64,000 bases of DNA from Dermacentor variabilis (Eukaryota > Arthropoda > Arachnida > Ixodida > Ixodidae): contig NC_134568.1 in the NCBI RefSeq assembly GCF_050947875.1, forward strand, positions 207,788,352 through 207,852,351. The letters run 5' to 3'. Every line of letters starts with the position of its first letter. The first letter of the stretch is position 1. Under the pieces are notes generated by a model. That model searched no databases. It was not told where the DNA came from and worked only from the letters and a program-made list of their open reading frames with translations. Positions 1 to 56,400 of this stretch are shown piece after piece. The translations under genes and the position numbers were made by a program.

Positions 1-1700
1 AAGGTAGCGTCGCCATGTCATGATGTGTAAGGTGGTCACGTGGGAGCAGGATATCACGTTTCGGTGTTTCGTAGTTTCGGCCATACGGTTTCAACACTTT
101 GCATGGCTCGCTTGACAGTCTGCTATGCTGCTACTAGCTGCTACCTTCTGCATCATGATGTCACAGCACATACATCTTCTGTAAAACAAAAGCAAGATTG
201 GCTCGTGGATAAGCTGTTATAGTAAATTATTTATGCACTCTGTGGCTTGTGAAATGTTCTTCTTCGAGGTTTTCAAGGTCCAGAACCTTCACTTCAACAC
301 ACACAAAAAAAGAGTCGGTATTCCTTCAATTTTGACTTGTGGAGTGCTGACCTGATATCAGCATGCTTATTCGCTAGCTGCTAAGAGGTTCCAAGAGTTA
401 TGCCAGGCACATGTTTTCTGAATGCGCCACTTGAAATAGAAGTAGTTTGGATTACAGTAAAAAAACCTTGCTATAACAAATTTGAAGTGGGAGCTGCACT
501 CACTTTGTTATAGCCATTTCTTCGCTATAGTGACTGCCCACTAGGAAAACAGGGGTGTTATTAGCTATTGGATGAGCCAATATAAAAGCTCGCTACGCAG
601 TGCCGAAGGACCAGCTAAAGATTGTCTTCAGCCGCAGCTTCGTCAGCAAGATGACATGTTTTTTCTAATGCAGGTGTCAATGCACACAGCCATCGCCGCG
701 AGCATTCAAGCAGCGTTACAGGCTTGTTTTGAGAACATGCAGGTGTGGCGCTGCAAGTGTAGTGATGCCTTCCACTGCATTTTATGCCACTCTTATCATC
801 CACCACTCACATTCTGCTGATCTCATTGATAATGTGGGTGGAGTGTCGCTCTGGCTACTGACAAAGCGTGAAAAGGAATGGCATCGCAAAAGGCATCGCT
901 ACAAAATCTTGGCCCTGATTTCATACATGGTTTGTCACTGTGAGCGAGCCGACACTCATAAACAACAAAAATGATTTATTTATGCTGGTGTCCTGTGACG
1001 AGCGTTGCGCATGATCCAGAGGCCAGGAGCACTCCACCGACACGTTCAAGAAAAGCCGATAAGCGAAGCAATTGCTGAGAACATGAGCAGTGGCCATCAC
1101 TTGCACCAATCCACTTTCGGCTATCATTTGTCATGTTGAGCGCCCTATCCCAATAATCACTCAGTGACTGCAGTAATGTCCAATAGATATCCTGTGGATG
1201 TGTCGAATACGGTACGTCCTGCAGATGCCCCTCAGACAATCGTTTGACTGCACTTTCCATGCAAAAATGTTCCAAAAGCCGGGTGAATCCATGACTGAAA
1301 ATAATTTATTTCGACTTAACATAACAAATTAAAACAAAAGGTTATTGATTAAAGGCAGACATACCTAGCATGCCTGCGAGGGAACATCATGGAGACATGC
1401 TGCGTACATTTTACAGACAGGTCAGGGCCTTTTGCACAGTGCTACATTATATCTATTATGTTCACAGCACATGCTGTATGACAGATGCAATCTGCAGGGC
1501 GCCCATGCATCAAGAACAGATACATTGCCTGCACACGTTACACGTGCACGCAGACATGTGGAAGTGCATGTATGCTCCTCATTCTACCAGGCCTTCTGCC
1601 AAGCACAAGTGGCTTATTGAACTAACTAAAGCTTTTAAAGCAAATTGCATCAACATCCGTCGTGACATCCGTGGTGGTAGATCCAGAAATGGACGTTCGG
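1..1700. other. Intergenic DNA downstream of KLHDC4, no gene seen
   Basis: I see no conserved coding sequence. A mariner-like terminus (TACAGTAAAAAAACC) starts near 455, followed by TATAAC-type sequence. The stretch 775-920 and the 30-nt block 1312-1341 recur near the other end of the window. Confidence 0.5.
775..920 (+). repeat. Dispersed repeat, copy A
   Basis: About 145 bp resembling 61190-61345 in the same orientation. Shared blocks include CCACTCTT.TCATCCA, GCTGATC..ATTGATAA, GGGTGGAG.GTC.CTCTG and GGCAT..CTACAAAATC. Family unknown, with no recognisable coding. Confidence 0.6.
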
Positions 1701-3785
1701 CAGGGGCGAAGCCAGGGGGGGGGGGTGGCTTATGGGGCTTCAGACCCCCCCCCCCTCCTCCCGAAATTTTTTTTGTTCTGTCATGCACCGCTGACTAAAA
1801 CAACTCCTGGCGCCGGAAATCATTCTGAATTTTGTCTACAATGACCTTTTCACGCTCAAAAAGACATTTCGGCGGAAAGATTGCGAACTCTGGCTGGATT
1901 TCGTGGTAGCGCCCATGCACCTGGAGTCACATAACGCAAGGCGCCCCATCCCAGCACAAAGTTCCAAGGCCGTTTTGATGCCAAGCGGGCTCGTCTAGGC
2001 ATCTCGCAGAGGCCGCGGAATCTACGAAGCGCATGCATTTCAATTTCGTAACATTATGGGTATAAAGTTCCCAAAATTTTGATGCGAAAGGTTCATTAAC
2101 ATTTCCAACGTCGTGCTTTAGTTTTTCAATTCTGGAACTTTGTGGGTTTTACGTTCTTATAAACATATGACGCCAAAGGTGCATTGACTTTTCTCAAGTC
2201 GTACATCGGACCATAAAATGAGACAAGCCAAATCAACACACTATCAGACATGCAAAGCACGCAGTGAGGTCCGATGAGTCGAAGCGTTGTGGTAGTTCAT
2301 TTGTGCCGACATGTCACAGAAAAGTATATCAACATTTTTTTCACCTGCACCAAAGCTTCCATGTCAAGAAACTAAAGCCAGCAAAGGTAACCAAGTTCTT
2401 ATTTATTGTTTCTACTTTGACTTTTATTCACGAGGACACATACAGCCTCTTCAATTTTAGTGTTCTCACTGCCCGTGGGCTGCCAGAGCCTGTCAGAGCA
2501 CATTCATTTTTCTCTGGCCGAGTGGACTTTGGCATGGCAGAGTTTTGGACGCTTCCTGGCTAGCAGACAAGAAAAAGAAACAATGGTCGCTTGCAGCCAT
2601 CACTGTGGGGACTCGACGGAGTGCAACGCATTCGCTCGAGGCCATCACCTTCATTTCGATGTTACTGCAACCTCTCCAGAAAGTCTTTTGTCTCGCTGGT
2701 GTAGGATACCGAGCAGTATGCGTATGGTCCTCTGTGAACTAACCGTCTCACGTTTTCTTCTATATTCCTTCGGTAGCCACATTTGGTGCCAAAAGTAGGC
2801 ATTCGATTGTGGGCAACATGCTTTCCTTTGCGTTTTTTTCATTTTGGTGCCCCCACCCCACAAAAGAAAAATAGACATAGTATTTGCAGTGCAGCGAACT
2901 GTCACATGGTGAAAGTTCGATTTTGTTTCTTCTTTTGTGGAAAGTAATGGGTCACAGGACTCTTCAGTTGCCGGATGCTCTTATTATATTATTGCGATAG
3001 AAATTATATGGACACTCCAGGTGCATTCCTGCCATCGTCGTTATGTTCCACATAGAGTCTAAGGGCAATAACATTGTCACTGCGCGAAAGATGCTGTATG
3101 CGCGAGTGAAAGCATGGGGGGGGGGGGATGGGTGAGCCGATGATGCTGGCTCAGTCTTGTGTGCGCAAGGGAGAAAAGCGGGGAGCAAAGTGCCGCCTTC
3201 TGTCGCGCGCGATGCATGAGCGTGCCTTAAGATCCCGTGATTTGTGAATCTGTGATTGCGCAACATGTTTATTTTCCATGTCTGACACATTATATACAGT
3301 GACTTTTCCTTAGATACGTAGATTTACTGGAGACTTATACATATATTTAAATATATTGTTGCGAGATTTTGTGTATAAATGCAGTGAACTTTGTTTCCAT
3401 GGACACTTTCTTGCCTTTTATCAAGCTGTATCTTAGAATTTGTATATTCTTTTGTATCTTCGCATTTCAAATGTATATCTTGCAGAACTCCTGCTTTTTA
3501 TATGTTCTCTCTGTTGTGACTACAATTTAAGTGCAATTACTCACAATACACGACCGGTTACAGCTTCTCCTGCACAATACATTAGAATGAAAGACATTGT
3601 CATTGAGATTTTTTTCTGGCCGTTGCATATGCACAAAATGTAAACAAGGTTCTTGAATCACAAAGTTTCATTGACCTATTTGTCCTCAACTCGTTCATTT
3701 CATGGCCTTTACATTTTAAATGCAAAACAATTCTTGGCAAACATTTGCCTCTTTGACAGTATCTATCTAGCCCGCCTACACCTTG

Positions 3786-5090
3786 GTGCTCTCATGGTCA
3801 TCTAGTTAACTTGGTATGTACAAAAATTTGCATAGTATGACAAAAGTGTATGACAAATATAAATGATAAGTCATGACATGCGTGTCATGTAGGCAGGGCT
3901 GGGCAAAGATACTTAGCAAATGTATCTTGATACGATACAAGATACTCAAGCAACACGTATTTGAGATACAGATACAAGATACTACCACAATTATTGTATT
4001 CGATACAATACTTTCTATTTGTATTTTAAGATAATTATATACATTCGCAATTTTTTATTATAAATCTATATAGTGTAGTGGCAAACGCATATGCACAAAA
4101 ATGTTTGCTTGGGAATTTATTCCAACTCCAACAAACCTTGTTTCATTTGAATGAAATGTTTGTTAGAATCTCAAGATATTTGTCTTTCTTGCTCAAGGTA
4201 TATCTTCATTCCAAAACAATGTGTGAAAGCGACTAGACGCAAGGCAACCCCATTCTTGCATTCTTCAGACTTCGTAACAAAGCACCACACAAGAGAAACT
4301 TCCATAACGACACTACAGCGACATCAGAATTTGCACGAAAGACGCTGCACGCATTGGCGTACATAGCACAGTACGGTGGCTACGAGAAAGAGTCATAGCA
4401 CCGATATAGCTAAAAACAACAAATCAGGGAAACAAAAGGTCGGCTGCATGCGGATGTTCGCGCGCTTGTTTTTGCTGTGATGGCGAAACCACCATGACCT
4501 GACTCTGTTCCACTAATATGGACATGGAGACCTCATTGCTAGCCCTAGCTGGAGGGCTCTGGGGGAAAGATAAAGGAATGTCACTGCCTTTGTTTTTATT
4601 GAGGTGGCTTTGTGGCAGAAGTATCAGCTTGGGAAGAGGAGTTCATTCATAGTTTATAGTTTCACACGGTGATGTTGTGAAAGCAGTATCTTGTATCTTA
4701 AGATACACGATACACTCTTTCATGTACCGGAAATATCAATACTAATACACGTCTTGCAATATGTATCATGATACTATCTAAGATACATGTATCGTCGATA
4801 CTGCCCAGGACTGCATGTAGGTCATGAAACAGCCGCCTACGTCTTGGTATATAACAAAATTGGCATAGCATGACAAGAGTGTATGACTAACATAAATGAT
4901 AGGTCATGACATACGTGTCATGTAGGTGATGAAACAGCTGCCTAAGTCTAGGCACGTACCTAAATTGGCCTAGTATGACGAGACTGCCTGAAAAACATAA
5001 ATGACAAGTCATGCGTCATGTAGGTCATGAAACAGCTGCCTATGTCTTGGTGCTCTCATGGTTGTTTCATTAACTTGGTAGGCTCCCCGC
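3786..5090 (+). repeat. ~100-bp minisatellite, about four units, interrupted
   Basis: Units share CATGTAGG(T)(C/G)ATGAAACAG..GCCTA.GTCT and TCATGACAT.CGTGTCATGTAGG. Unit junctions fall at 4814, 4919 and 5017, so periods are 105 and 98 bp. An earlier unit (about 3786-3893) is separated from the rest by the hAT insertion at 3894-4813. Confidence 0.75.
3894..4813. mobile_element. Non-autonomous hAT element with perfect 8-bp TSD
   Basis: Ends CAGGGCTGGGCA and CAGTCCTGGGCA (10 of 12), with many subterminal AAGATAC/GTATCTT repeats. It is flanked on both sides by CATGTAGG (3886-3893 and 4814-4821), a perfect 8-bp target duplication. It is 920 bp with no transposase frame. Confidence 0.88.
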
Positions 5091-5470
5091 ATACTGCTTC
5101 GCATAACATCAATTCCCACAGGGCATGGGATCGGCCAGCTTTTTCGTATCAGCGGCATGCACTGCTTTGCTGGTTTCGAACTGATATAGTTCTAAAGTTT
5201 GTGTGGTATTTTTTTTACTTATAAAATAGAAAAAAAAACATGGAAGCATTGATATCAGTTATTTCTGGCACCATTTTCGTGACACAAGAATATATTCTTT
5301 TATGAAATAATACATATTTTACTTGTCTTCACAGTGCACAGCGTTTAAGAATACGTTTGCAGCATCTTTGACAGTGCCAATGCAGTTACTACGTTATTAT
5401 TCATGTATTTGGAGGAGGCTGAGCTGCAACAGGAGTCCCCCCTCGAACGAAATTGCTGGCTACGCCACTG

Positions 5471-5856
5471 ACATCCGGTGATTCTCTTCACTGATATGCA
5501 TAAAGCCACAGTGGTAGCATTTCACTGAAGACACTAAGTGGCAAAAGTTAGAAAAGCCAAAGCATCAGAAATAAGTGTTATTGAGTTTTCTTGTTTGACA
5601 CTTTTTCTTACAAGTGGACGCATTTTGTTTAAACTAGGAGGTTCTGGTTCTAAGTCTATTTATGCTATTTCCTTTTCTTCCCACACTGCTGCATTCATAA
5701 AAATCACAGGACTATTACATCAACTGTAACAGTGTAACTCATAGTAGAATTAAATCTATACAACTTACAACCATGAGGTTTAATAACCTAAGGTAAACAT
5801 TGAAGTACAAATTCACTACATTCTTGAAGAATATATACTTGTCTTCACTAAAGAAA
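5471..5856. other. Non-coding DNA between the hAT-like element and the KLHDC4 3' end
   Basis: AT-rich, with no conserved frame and no recognised repeat. Confidence 0.4.
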
Positions 5857-5862
5857 TTTATT
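5857..5862 (-). terminator. Candidate KLHDC4 poly(A) signal
   Basis: AATAAA on the minus strand, 37 nt past the KLHDC4 stop codon. It is the nearest canonical hexamer. The cleavage site is not determined. Confidence 0.6.
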
Positions 5863-5899
5863 TATATGTACCAGACAGAAATCCAAAACAATTACTTCT

Positions 5900-52153
<46,254 letters not shown>

Positions 52154-52677
52154 ATTTTACAAGTGTTCGTTACCACCACGACAGGCGCACGCACATGTGC
52201 AGCTCGCGATATTTTATATCCTACCTCAAACCGCTCAAACCGCTTACTCCGCTCTGTAGTGCCCGGCTACACGCCACAGAACACCTTACACGCTGCCCGG
52301 CCAGTGCCTCCTTTGGCACGGCTAGCCCGGGTCTATGGTGCCGGCCAGCATCACGACCAGCCGGAATAGGCGGAGTTTAATCGGGCAGACTCGAAATATT
52401 GCGTCACCGATACAACACAAACAAGTGCTAATTAGAGTGTTAATTTTATACAAGCAACTACTGTAGTAAGAATTATTTTCTTCCGCGAAGTAAGATAGAT
52501 AACGGTAGTGTTTACCATCTTGCCAGGTGACAAAAAAACAAAGAAAGAGGTCTTTTCGAACGCCGTGAACGCCGAGGCCAGGCAGACCAGGGCCTCAGGC
52601 GGTCAGTGAAACACGGCTAGGTTCATTGGTTTTGGTTGAAGCTAAACATTGCTTGAGCTCTGTTGTAATAGAGCATG

Positions 52678-52691
52678 GTCAGTATGGCAAC
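52678..52691. promoter_or_regulatory. Degenerate second X-box
   Basis: GTCAGTATGGCAAC keeps the GGCAAC half-site but has a poor first half. It sits 68 bp upstream of the perfect X-box, in the same orientation, and could be a weak second RFX site. Confidence 0.35.
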
Positions 52692-52745
52692 AGTCATCAC
52701 CACACCAATGCACTGACCACACACATCATCATCGTATTCTCCACA

Positions 52746-52759
52746 GTTACCATGGCAAC
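52746..52759. promoter_or_regulatory. X-box (RFX transcription factor binding palindrome)
   Basis: GTTACCATGGCAAC fits the RFX consensus of two half-sites (GTNRCC and RGYAAC) with a 2-bp spacer. It lies 156 bp upstream of the IFT74 ATG. X-boxes at about this distance control IFT genes in nematodes, flies and vertebrates through DAF-19/RFX factors. Binding here is inferred. Confidence 0.8.
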
Positions 52760-52915
52760 TGTTCATAAACTCGAACTGTCATGAGTGCGCGAACATTTCC
52801 CGAAGCACATTCAAGAGAGCGCTTTCTGCGATTCCTGCAACGTTTGTGAAATATTCTACACAGCTATTTTCATTACACTCGATCCATACTGTTAGAGCGC
52901 CGTCCGAATTTCAGG

Positions 52916-53419
52916 ATGATGGATTCTAGACCAACAACTTCGTCCTCCAACAGACCCCAGTCTCCAAACATGCGGTCATTTACGGCAGCCACACAACGCA
53001 GTGGTCTTCTCGGCGCAGTTAGTCGCCTGAGCGGGCGACCCAGCACGCGCACAGGTCCTCCTACGGCGATGCTTTCGCAGATGAGCATTCCGGACCGTCC
53101 TATGACTCAGCATGGCCTTGTGGCGCCGAAGACTGCTTTAAAATCTTCACAGCGGCAGGTTCAAGACAAAAGTTACTTTATCGGCTTGCTGAGAGCAAAA
53201 ATGACAGAATTGATTGCGGAGACTAACCGTTTGCAACGCGCAAATGAATCACTTGCGCAAGAGCAAGCTACTTACTCGTCGTACAAAAAGAAAGCGGAAG
53301 CTTTGAGTGCTGAGCTAAAAGAGCTGCAAGGCGATATGGCAGACTACAACTTGCTGGTTGACAAGTTGAACACGGATGCAGACATGGAAGATGTTAAGGA
53401 GGAGTACAGAGAACTTAAG
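52916..53419 (+). CDS. IFT74: IFT74 coding exon 1
   Basis: 168 codons. It carries the basic disordered N-terminus (RPTTSSSNRPQSP..., GRPSTRTGPP) followed by the first coiled coil. It ends YRELK before GTAATA, phase 0. The ATG is directly preceded by TTTCAGG, so a 5'-UTR intron ending here cannot be excluded. Confidence 0.93.
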
Positions 53420-56400
53420 GTAATAACTTTTTTTTTTAGCTGGCAAAACAATTCGGTTTCTGAAATCCACTCGCTTATTCTCATTATTTTAGTTTTCACA
53501 TATAAGCGGCATCCCCTCTTTTGATGGAAGTGTTTAGTTGAGTATATATGTTTATGTACCGAACAAAATGCACAAAATATGTAACTGATGCACATAAACC
53601 ACACATATGCAAATAACTTTTGTTGTACTTAGAACTTTCTTGCATGCTAGGATCATTCCAGCTTTCTGGTGGCTCCTAATGAAAAGAAATGGGGGTGGAT
53701 GTATCATGTAGTTTGGCGGAGCAAAGAGGACAAAAATCTGACACTAGAGACAGTGTAAACAGGGGCACTTGTTCTGTTTGTACGATCTCTTGTTTGGTTT
53801 GGTTTTCCTTTTATGATGGGGCATGCCCATTGCGGGGAATTGGTCAAAATACAGGTGGTTTAGGAAATTGCAATTACTACAGAAATTGATAAAATTGTCC
53901 GGAAGAAGCGAATAAGAAATAATGTATAAAAAACTTAAGAAAATCTTTCTGAAACAACTGGTGCCAGACCAACTCTGTGACGATAAAAGTTTAAGACTGG
54001 TATTTGACAACACAATCAGGTAAAAATTACTTCCGTTTTTCTTGTGTCCTGACCTCTTTTTCATTTTTTCAGCAAATCTGAAGCTGAACACATACCAAGT
54101 GGATGCACTGAAGGTGCCGACATATTTAAAAATCAGTGGGCATATTGTAACTTTAAGTTTCAGACTACCATTATACATGTAGAAAACAAAGATTCATAAG
54201 TAGAAAAAGGGCTTAATTTATGCTTATTTTCAATAGTGTGCTGTCTCACAAATCCACAGGTGACTGCTCAAAAAATATACTTAAATCCCTTTCACTCTTC
54301 CACACACATTAAACTTTTGGCAGCTTATTTACCAGTAATGTTGTTTCCCCGAGTGTTACATTGTTTTCCAGCATTCATCCATGCAGCCAACAAAGCACTG
54401 GTAGTGGCATTGATGTTTGTATCATGAGTCTTTATTTAGTTTTCAAACCTGAAAACATGCCGGAGTGAGTGCAGTGCAATGCCTTTCAGTGAATATATTC
54501 CTGAAGTTTTTGAAAAGGGCCTAGTAACAATGAAGATATCAAGAGCCCAATCTTTACTTTCCCCATTTACCGTTAACTAAATCTTAACCTCTCAGTTGGG
54601 ATAGTGCGATGCCCTACCTATTGCTCCTTTCTGTGGTACACTTATAGTACCCAAAGTTGGTGCCTGACATAAGTGCCCCAGAGTGACAAAGGGGCAGTGA
54701 CAGGGTGGGCAGGGTGTGCCAATAACTACTGCTTCCCCGTTTGTTATAAGATGCATGTACGAAGACACTGTATGTCCCTTCTGCAATGTTAGCACTATAT
54801 GTCTGCTACCATGTAATGGTTTTAATTTTTCATATTTTGAGAATGGAGACAGCAGCAACATTGTAGTGGCATACATTTATTGCTGCCTTTGCATGTGACA
54901 AGAGTAATCACAGTCATTTCTTAATTGCTAGTGGTTTAACACCATTGCCACATAGCCCTCTTCATACCAACGAAACACCAACAGGGCTTCACAACTTAGT
55001 CATATTTGCTTCATGACCCACTGAAAGACAATGGCTAACATCTATGAGCAGCTGGAGCGTTTTATGGGGAGTTCAGTAAGGCACCTTGCAATGCTACATG
55101 GTGACCACTGAATTTTTCTTTGTAATGTCGGTAAATGTCTGTATATGGTTTCTTTCATGTCTTCTAGAGCCAGAATGACCAGGAAGTGAACAGCGTAGAA
55201 CTTCTTTTTGAGCAGCGGCAAGACCGTGAGCGCCAACTTCGACAGCTTGAAGTGGAAATTGAGCAGGAGAGAAACATGGCAGACAACATAATAGCAGCAA
55301 TGCAACCAGAGCTACGTCACAGGTACCACAGGCCAGTGACATGGAATAGACCCCCAACAAAATCCACTTTCTTATTAACCTTGTTTGTAATTCTAGTTAC
55401 ATACCCATCACAGTTAAAACTCCAGGTTAGTTTTGCACCATAGCGCCACCTGCACAGCAGTGACTTGCTCACTTCATGTCGCATTTCACAATGTTATCAA
55501 TGTAGGCCCTTTGATGGGCTCAGTTCCAAGCCAGCATTCAATGCCTCATGCTCTTACCTACGGTGGTACATGTATGCAATCAATTGCTCTCTCAATCCTG
55601 CAAATACCTGAATGAGCAGCTCTCTTTATCAGCTGGCTTTTACTTATAATTTAGTTCTTGATAAAGTAAATATTTTTGTTTGTGATTATTTGCAACATTT
55701 CCAAGTGACAGCTGTTGGTATACTACTGCCATGTACTAAGTGTTGCATAAATAGGATTGTCAGGTATACATGGCTCTTTCAGTTAAACCGTTGGCTGATT
55801 TCTGATCAAATTTTGTACAGAGGTAGCATTTTACCAGTGGGTTCAGTTTCACACCATGTTTCCAAGTATTGTGTGCCTGTTTCATTTGCAATAAAGCCAA
55901 AGTGTATGTCCTCTGTGGCAACACCACTAGAAAAATGTTGATTTTGCTGCAACAGAATGGTGGTGCCATCTGTCACTACTACAATGAGAGCCGTGTTTCA
56001 CCGTACTGATGGCAGATGGCACCACCATTCTACTGCAGCAATTTTTTTTTTTTTCAGTGGTGTTGATTGCAGAGAATATGCACTTCGCCTTTGTTGTGAA
56101 TTAAACAGGCTAGTAATGCTTGCAAACGTGGCATTAAACTTGACCCACAGCAAAATTTTACCTTGATGCCAAATTTAAGCAGAAATCAGTCAGTGGTTTA
56201 GCTGTAAGAGTTGCATATATGTGCATGGTGCACCTGTTTATGCAATACTGGTCAAACTGGTGCTTAAAGCAGCTTTCTGTGACTCGCCTCTCCTTTTGTG
56301 ATCTAATCTTCAAGGAAAGAGGTTTGATTTGATGTCAGTTTGACAAAGTATATTTGCTTTTTAAACAACATTACTGCTATGTCTTGTGTTTTAACATTCC

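Larger units (their letters stand above)
1701..5470. mobile_element. hAT-like transposon remnant (~3.8 kb) with G/C-run terminus
   Basis: Left terminus CAGGGGCGAAGCCAGG pairs with CAGTGGCGTAGCCAGC read inward from 5470 (13 of 16). The flanks ACGTTCGG and ACATCCGG match at 6 of 8 positions, a decayed 8-bp target duplication typical of hAT. Just inside the left end are long G and C runs (1718-1758). No transposase frame is readable. Nested inside are a minisatellite and the hAT element at 3894-4813. Confidence 0.6.
52154..52915. promoter_or_regulatory. Shared head-to-head promoter region of KLHDC4 and IFT74
   Basis: A 762-bp segment between two divergent start codons. It holds a perfect RFX-type X-box (52746-52759), a weaker second copy (52678-52691) and an inverted CCAAT pentamer near 52625. 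There is no convincing TATA box and no recognisable mobile element, unlike almost all other non-coding DNA here. The transcription start sites are not determined. Confidence 0.65.

Noticed and set aside
1370..1798. 142-codon plus-strand frame ending in Gly/Pro runs
   Set aside because: Reads through G and C homopolymers at a transposon terminus; no conserved motif.
3894..4813. Dense GATAC repeats as a possible CRISPR-like or satellite array
   Set aside because: The repeats are irregular and subterminal in an element with hAT ends and an 8-bp target duplication.
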